Translations under genes and position numbers: made by a program
The notes under the pieces: model-generated
Databases searched by the model: none
What the model saw: only the letters and a program-made list of their open reading frames with translations
What the model was told of the DNA's origin: nothing
In this document: in pieces, positions 7,109 to 10,308 of the stretch
Numbering within the stretch: position 1 is the first letter of the stretch
How the letters are laid out: each line of letters opens with the position of its first letter
From: Micrococcales bacterium UBA3913
Lineage (GTDB): Bacteria; Actinomycetota; Actinomycetes; Actinomycetales; Microbacteriaceae
DNA length: 10,308 nucleotides
Direction: 5' to 3'
NCBI GenBank assembly: GCA_002391425.1
Contig: DGEZ01000112.1
Span: 1 to 10,308 of the forward strand

Positions 7109-8194
7109 TCAATAGAACGTCTGGTGCTGCACGCGCACTGCCCACCGCGCGGCTAGGGGCCAGCCGATCCGGCGCCACAGCCGGGTGCGCCTTGGCCGAA
7201 TGACCAGGTCGAATGCTCCGGTGTAGTCAACGACGTTCTCGCTGACTTTCTTCTTGAAGAATCCGATGCCGTACAGGGGATGCTCGGTGTTGTGCAGCTC
7301 GGACGCCGGCGGGCATCCCATCATGTCGTACCGGGTGATCTCAGGATGCTCGCTGGTGAGCCACTCGAGAATGTGCAGCTGCAGGGCATCACTGGTGCCG
7401 TAGGCGCTGCGTTTGCGTCGTGACGCGCCGTCCTTGTAGTAGGCGGTGTCCCCGAGGAGGATTACGTAAGCGCCGGTAACGACCTCCCCCTCGTGCCGGG
7501 AGAAGAACAGGTGCCCTTCGCCCGCTTTCGCGTAGCTATACCAGAACGCCTCGTAGTACGCGTAGGGCCGGGACGGGAAGCCTGCTCCGTGTGCGGTCTC
7601 GATGAGGAGGTCGTAGAACGCACGCATAGCGGTCTCGGTGACCGGCTCCTCGCCGGGAACCACCCCCAGTTTGGCCGCCTTGCGTGCGCCGTGCCGGAGT
7701 TTGGAGGAGGCCTGGGCCATGACCTGATCAAAGCCCTGAGACAGGTCGACTTCGATAGTTGACGACGTCATTTGGACGGGGTTCCGTGGCTCCAGTCCGG
7801 TGGCACGCAGCTCGGGTTCTTCGGCGACAGGAATCTGCGGGTCGATGGAGACGAGGAACACCTGCTGCTCACGGGCGAGAGCCCGAAGGGGAGCGAGGAG
7901 CCCGGCGACCTCGGCGGCGTGTGCGACGGCGGGGCCTTTCGGGATGTACCAGATCCGCCCGAGCAACGGGATGCGCTTTTCTAAGGCCAGCACGAACACG
8001 GTCTCATCGATCACCAGGTAGCGCGGTGTCCATCCTGCCGTGTGCTTGGCGGCGGCGAATCCGCGCGCCTGGAGCACATAGCTGCGCATTCCGGGTCCGG
8101 TGATGTGCGCATCCCACTGGGAGACTTCTTCGGGGGTAGCCCATCTGATGCGGTCTCGTGTGCTGAGCTGTCCACGCAGTGGTGTCTCTGGCAT
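7109..8194 (-). CDS. FemAB/FemX-family peptidoglycan-bridge aminoacyltransferase (copy 2)
   Basis: A second FemAB-family protein of 361 residues, encoded on the minus strand and convergent with copy 1. Family features in order are SYVLQARGFAAAKHTAGW (38-55), YIPKGPAV (83-90, parallel to YIPRGPAL of copy 1), SSKLRHGARKAAKLGV (163-178), RYDMMGCPP (288-296) and GFFKKKVSENVVDYTG (311-326). The final 30 residues are rich in Arg and Trp and may contact the membrane or tRNA. No signal peptide is seen. It likely adds an amino acid to a lipid-linked peptidoglycan precursor, perhaps at a different bridge position from copy 1. The ATG at 8194 has a GAGGAG-like site about 13 nt upstream, longer than ideal, but I see no better in-frame start. 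It diverges from tyrS across 140 nt. Confidence 0.86.
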   Translation of the reverse strand: MPETPLRGQLSTRDRIRWATPEEVSQWDAHITGPGMRSYVLQARGFAAAKHTAGWTPRYLVIDETVFVLALEKRIPLLGRIWYIPKGPAVAHAAEVAGLLAPLRALAREQQVFLVSIDPQIPVAEEPELRATGLEPRNPVQMTSSTIEVDLSQGFDQVMAQASSKLRHGARKAAKLGVVPGEEPVTETAMRAFYDLLIETAHGAGFPSRPYAYYEAFWYSYAKAGEGHLFFSRHEGEVVTGAYVILLGDTAYYKDGASRRKRSAYGTSDALQLHILEWLTSEHPEITRYDMMGCPPASELHNTEHPLYGIGFFKKKVSENVVDYTGAFDLVIRPRRTRLWRRIGWPLAARWAVRVQHQTFY

Positions 8195-8291
8195 GGTTGT
8201 CGGGATGCTCCTCGATGTGTCTGTGCGGTCACGTGTGCCGGGGTCTACTCTTCCACACTTTGCCCGGGATGTGCTGAGTGTCAGAACCGCG

Positions 8292-8324
8292 TCGGGCGCC
8301 CCGAGTCTCGCGAAATCGGGGGAG
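8292..8324 (+). promoter_or_regulatory. tyrS upstream region: alternative hairpins and ribosome binding site
   Basis: GGGGGAG (8318-8324) is the likely tyrS ribosome binding site, about 10 nt before the ATG at 8335. CCCCGA (8299-8304) can pair with TCGGGG (8316-8321), covering it. CCCGA (8300-8304) can instead pair with TCGGG (8292-8296), leaving it free. The two foldings exclude each other. The arms are short and GC-rich, so chance is possible. I see no T-box signature and no convincing promoter for the divergent FemAB gene in 8195-8334. Confidence 0.3.
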
Positions 8325-8334
8325 TTGATACGGT

Positions 8335-9648
8335 ATGAGGGTGAGCGTTTCGACTTCTTCCCGCATGTTTGATAGCCAACACAATGATCCGACTTTTGAC
8401 GGGATTCTGGATGAGCTCCAGTGGCGCGGCTTGATCGCGGTTTCCACGGATCTTGGTGCTCTCCAGGAATCCCTGGATGCTGGCCCGATCACCTATTACT
8501 GCGGATTCGACCCGACCGCTGCGAGCCTGCACCTGGGCAACCTGGTGCAATTGCTCACGATGCGCCGGCTCCAGCTGGCGGGCAATCGGCCCCTCGGTCT
8601 TGTCGGCGGTGCGACGGGGCTGATCGGAGACCCCAAGCCGACGGCGGAGCGCACCCTCAATGACCGGGAAACGGTCGCCGCCTGGGTGGAGAGGCTCAAA
8701 GCGCAGGTATCGCGCTTCCTGAGTCCGGATGGGCCCAACGGGGTCACCATCGTGAACAACCTCGACTGGACGGCTCAACTCAGCGCGATCGACCTGCTGC
8801 GGGATGTTGGCAAGTTCTTCCGCGTGGGCACCATGCTGTCGAAGGATGCAGTGAGTGCACGGTTGAACTCGGAGGCAGGCATCTCCTACACCGAGTTCAG
8901 CTACCAGGTGCTCCAGGGAATGGACTTCCTCGAACTGTACCGGCGCTTTGGCTGTGTGCTGCAAACCGGTGGTCAGGACCAGTGGGGCAACCTCACGGCG
9001 GGCACCGATCTGATCCGCAAGGCGGAGGGTGCCTCGGTGCACGCGTTTGGCACTCCGCTCATCACGAATTCAGATGGCACGAAGTTCGGAAAGTCGGAGG
9101 GCAATGCCGTGTGGCTGGACCCCGAGTTGACGTCGCCGTACGCCTTCTACCAGTTCTGGCTGAATACGGCAGACGCCGATGTGATCGACAGGCTGAAGGT
9201 GTTCACGTTCTTGACGCGGGCCGAGATCATGCAGCTGCAGCGCGCCGTCGTGTTGGAACCGCATAAACGGGAGGCGCAACGCACCCTCGCGAGGGAAGTC
9301 ACGACGCTGGTCCATGGTCCGGCGGCAACGGAGGCGGCTATCGCCGCGTCTGCTGCGCTCTTCGGGAATGGTGACCTCGCTGCCGTGGAGGAGGACACGC
9401 TTGCGGCGGCCCTGCGCGAGCTCCCCACTGCCCCGGGCGCCGAGGATCTCTCTGTGGTGGAGGCGCTGGTATCGACTGGACTGGCGAAGTCTGCCAGCGA
9501 TGCGCGGCGCGCGATAGCGCAGGGCGGGGTATACGTGAACAACGTGAAGGTGGCATCCGCGGATGCATTGGTGGGACCGTTGCTGCACGGACGATTCTCC
9601 GTACTGCGCCGCGGGAAGAAGACCTTGGCGGGCATCGCCAACGGGTGA
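8335..9648 (+). CDS. tyrS: Tyrosyl-tRNA synthetase TyrS
   Basis: TyrS charges tRNA-Tyr with tyrosine. The 437-residue protein is a class I synthetase of the bacterial type: YYCGFDPTAASLHLGN (54-69) includes the HIGH-type motif HLGN (66-69), KFGKS (250-254) is the KMSKS-type loop, and an S4-like RNA-binding domain closes the protein from about residue 370 (TGLAKSASDARRAIAQGGVYVN). Length is typical. I chose ATG 8335 because GGGGGAG lies about 10 nt upstream. Two other in-frame starts are possible: GTG 8341, which sits 6 nt after a TACGGT -10-like hexamer (8329-8334) and could be leaderless, and ATG 8365, which has no ribosome binding site. A strong terminator follows 14 nt after the stop, so tyrS is separated from the rRNA operon. 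Confidence 0.95.
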   Translation: MRVSVSTSSRMFDSQHNDPTFDGILDELQWRGLIAVSTDLGALQESLDAGPITYYCGFDPTAASLHLGNLVQLLTMRRLQLAGNRPLGLVGGATGLIGDPKPTAERTLNDRETVAAWVERLKAQVSRFLSPDGPNGVTIVNNLDWTAQLSAIDLLRDVGKFFRVGTMLSKDAVSARLNSEAGISYTEFSYQVLQGMDFLELYRRFGCVLQTGGQDQWGNLTAGTDLIRKAEGASVHAFGTPLITNSDGTKFGKSEGNAVWLDPELTSPYAFYQFWLNTADADVIDRLKVFTFLTRAEIMQLQRAVVLEPHKREAQRTLAREVTTLVHGPAATEAAIAASAALFGNGDLAAVEEDTLAAALRELPTAPGAEDLSVVEALVSTGLAKSASDARRAIAQGGVYVNNVKVASADALVGPLLHGRFSVLRRGKKTLAGIANG

Positions 9649-9662
9649 GTACACTGGCCAGC

Positions 9663-9707
9663 ATCGGGGGCGAATTCGGGGCGACACGCCCGGGATTCGC
9701 CCCCGAT
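9663..9707 (+). terminator. Strong intrinsic terminator of tyrS
   Basis: ATCGGGGGCGAAT (9663-9675) pairs perfectly with ATTCGCCCCCGAT (9695-9707) over 13 bp. The stem continues inward through U-G and C-G pairs, a mismatch, and GGGCG/CGCCC around an ACA loop. Only a short T tract (9707-9709) follows. The stem is exceptionally stable and starts 14 nt after the tyrS stop, so it should end tyrS transcription before the rRNA promoters. Confidence 0.85.
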
Positions 9708-9821
9708 TTGCATGACCTGAAACATCCCCGTAATGTATTCACTTGTCACCCCAAAGGTGCGGAAATCGGAAGAGGTTTCCGGCCTCAAGCGGGACCATCT
9801 CACTCCTTACGGACAGGCGCA

Positions 9822-9850
9822 TTGCGCTGGTATCCGGGTGCGAGTAAGAT
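9822..9850 (+). promoter_or_regulatory. Candidate upstream rRNA promoter (P1)
   Basis: TTGCGC (9822-9827) and TAAGAT (9845-9850) are separated by 17 bp, about 70 nt upstream of the stronger promoter. Tandem promoters are common ahead of rRNA operons. The -35 box is weak. Between the terminator and this site (9708-9821) I see no gene or other signal. Confidence 0.4.
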
Positions 9851-9892
9851 GATCATCCACTACCGGATTGAGAAATTGAACCGCATGTCGGT

Positions 9893-9920
9893 TTGACAGA
9901 TCGAAAAGGTTGTGTATGAT
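9893..9920 (+). promoter_or_regulatory. Main rRNA operon promoter
   Basis: A perfect -35 TTGACA (9893-9898) and a near-consensus -10 TATGAT (9915-9920) are separated by 16 bp. Transcription should start near 9926-9928, about 250 nt before mature 16S. An A/T-rich stretch upstream could act as a weak UP element. Such a strong sigma-A-type promoter fits rRNA control. Confidence 0.82.
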
Positions 9921-9975
9921 GGAGAAGTTGCCCCGAAAGGCTGCCGAAAGGTAAGTGGTCGAGAGCGTCCGATCC

Positions 9976-9995
9976 TTGAGAACTCAACAGCGTGC
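9976..9995 (+). promoter_or_regulatory. Conserved actinobacterial rRNA leader element (boxA-like)
   Basis: TTGAGAACTCAACAGCGTGC is close to the TTTGAGAACTCAATAGTGTG element known from mycobacterial rRNA leaders and the TTGAGAACTCAACAGCGTGC form I recall from Micrococcales. It is associated with Nus-dependent antitermination or rRNA processing. It contains the inverted repeat TTGAG-AA-CTCAA. Confidence 0.7.
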
Positions 9996-10020
9996 ACAAT
10001 GTCGATGCCAAATACCTCGA

Positions 10021-10036
10021 CACTTCGTAAGAAGTG
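10021..10036 (+). other. rRNA leader hairpin with GNRA tetraloop
   Basis: CACTTC (10021-10026) pairs with GAAGTG (10031-10036) around GTAA, a GNRA tetraloop. The perfect 6-bp stem lies in the 16S leader downstream of the boxA-like element. Confidence 0.55.
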
Positions 10037-10100
10037 AGAGATTCCTTTGGTAGACGGATTTGTCAGCAAAGACAGTCTGAAATCGCCAAGACAAATTGCG

Positions 10101-10130
10101 AGTCAGACACCATATTCCTGGTGTGTGGCT
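10101..10130 (+). other. rRNA leader long hairpin
   Basis: AGTCAGACACCA (10101-10112) pairs with TGGTGTGTGGCT (10119-10130) around TATTCC. The 12-position stem has one G-G mismatch and one G-U pair. It is a likely folded domain of the pre-16S leader. Confidence 0.55.
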
Positions 10131-10143
10131 CTGCTCCGGATGT

Positions 10144-10164
10144 GATGATCGCCTAGCGATCATC
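10144..10164 (+). other. rRNA leader hairpin just before 16S
   Basis: GATGATCGC (10144-10152) and GCGATCATC (10156-10164) form a perfect 9-bp stem with a CTA loop, ending about 10 nt before the predicted 16S 5' end. No T tract follows, so it is a folding or processing element rather than a terminator. Confidence 0.6.
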
Positions 10165-10173
10165 GATCAAGCA

Positions 10174-10308
10174 TTAACGGAGAGTTTGAACCTGGCTCAC
10201 GACGGACGCCGGCGGCGTGCTTAACACAAGCAAGTCGAACGATGAAAGAGGAGCTTGCTCCTCTGGATTAGTGGCGAACGGGTGAGTAACACGTGAGCAA
10301 TCTGCCCC
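10174..10308 (+). rRNA. rrs: 16S ribosomal RNA, 5' end (partial)
   Basis: The first 135 nt of a 16S gene, cut by the window edge. The 5' end is placed by alignment to E. coli numbering (AGAGTTTGA at 10181 equals position 8). GGCGGCGTGCTTAACACA, GCAAGTCGAACG and GTGGCGAACGGGTGAGTAAC are intact or nearly so. The variable V1 hairpin AGAGGAG-CTTG-CTCCTCT (10247-10264) is perfectly paired. The pattern fits Actinobacteria, probably Microbacteriaceae or a close relative. Five positions differ from the consensus I know: U17A (10190), G27C (10200), A32G (10205), U37C (10210) and U56A (10229). These could be assembly errors, strain mixing or real changes. Confidence 0.9.

Larger units (their letters stand above)
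9927..10173 (+). promoter_or_regulatory. 16S rRNA leader (5' external transcribed spacer)
   Basis: This transcribed leader of about 250 nt contains no protein gene. It opens with an 8-nt direct repeat CCGAAAGG (9933-9940 and 9944-9951), then a boxA-like element and several hairpins. ATTTGTC (10058-10064) also pairs with GACAAAT (10090-10096). Leaders of this kind load antitermination factors and provide one strand of the RNase III processing stem around 16S. The partner strand lies beyond the window. It is less GC-rich than the coding part of the window. Confidence 0.75.

Noticed and set aside
8195..8334. T-box riboswitch upstream of tyrS
   Set aside because: The space is short and shows neither the T-box consensus nor a terminator/antiterminator pair.
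9848..9857. Perfect palindrome GATGATCATC as a possible operator
   Set aside because: A 10-bp palindrome overlapping a weak promoter is easily chance; no second copy or known operator match was seen.
9645..9896. An 83-codon open frame after tyrS
   Set aside because: It runs through the tyrS terminator stem and into the rRNA promoter, with no ribosome binding site and no recognisable protein features.
9860..10069. A 69-codon minus-strand frame in the rRNA leader
   Set aside because: It overlaps the rRNA promoter and leader, which explain the sequence better.
20..10308. A defence system, mobile element, CRISPR array or prophage
   Set aside because: Every substantial open frame with recognisable features is a housekeeping or cell-wall gene; no transposase, integrase, repeat array or terminal inverted repeats were found.

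Overview
This looks like one short-read contig from a high-GC Gram-positive bacterium (Actinobacteria, order Micrococcales; Microbacteriaceae-like is my best guess). The guess rests on high-GC codon use with GTG starts, an arginine cluster followed by tyrS and then an rRNA operon, and an rRNA leader carrying the actinobacterial TTGAGAACTCAACAGCGTGC element. The left end is an exact Nextera/Tn5 mosaic-end adapter (1-19). The right end stops 135 nt into a 16S gene, where short-read assemblies commonly break. Genus and species cannot be fixed from this window.

Region 1 (20-6036) is an arginine biosynthesis operon on the + strand: argJ (5' end missing), argB, argD, a dimethylarginine dimethylaminohydrolase-like gene (ddaH), argF and argH. 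Most junctions are 9-nt gaps or 1-8-nt overlaps, so translational coupling is likely. ArgJ makes ornithine and recycles acetyl groups, ArgB and ArgD act on acetylated intermediates, ArgF makes citrulline and ArgH releases arginine. The argG and argR genes that often lie between argF and argH in actinobacteria are absent here. ddaH adds a hydrolase expected to release citrulline. The only real gap, 63 nt before argF, holds a -10 hexamer placed as for a leaderless transcript.

Region 2 (6033-8194) holds two FemAB-family aminoacyltransferase genes in convergent orientation. The first overlaps the argH stop codon by 4 nt and so reads as the last gene of the arginine operon. The second lies on the minus strand. 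A bulged hairpin (7068-7098) sits between their 3' ends. They probably add amino acids to a peptidoglycan cross-bridge.

Region 3 (8195-9707) is a 140-nt divergent intergenic region, tyrS (tyrosyl-tRNA synthetase) and a very strong terminator hairpin.

Region 4 (9708-10308) is the start of an rRNA operon: two candidate promoters (the second TTGACA-N16-TATGAT), a structured leader with a boxA-like element and several hairpins, and the first 135 nt of 16S rRNA. That 16S segment departs from the consensus at five normally conserved positions while its V1 hairpin is intact.

I see no mobile element, CRISPR array, tRNA gene or phage gene, and no clear evidence of a new multi-gene system. The points most worth a second look are ddaH inside the arginine operon, the 16S deviations, the coupling of a FemAB gene to argH, and the adapter, which creates a false argJ N-terminus.
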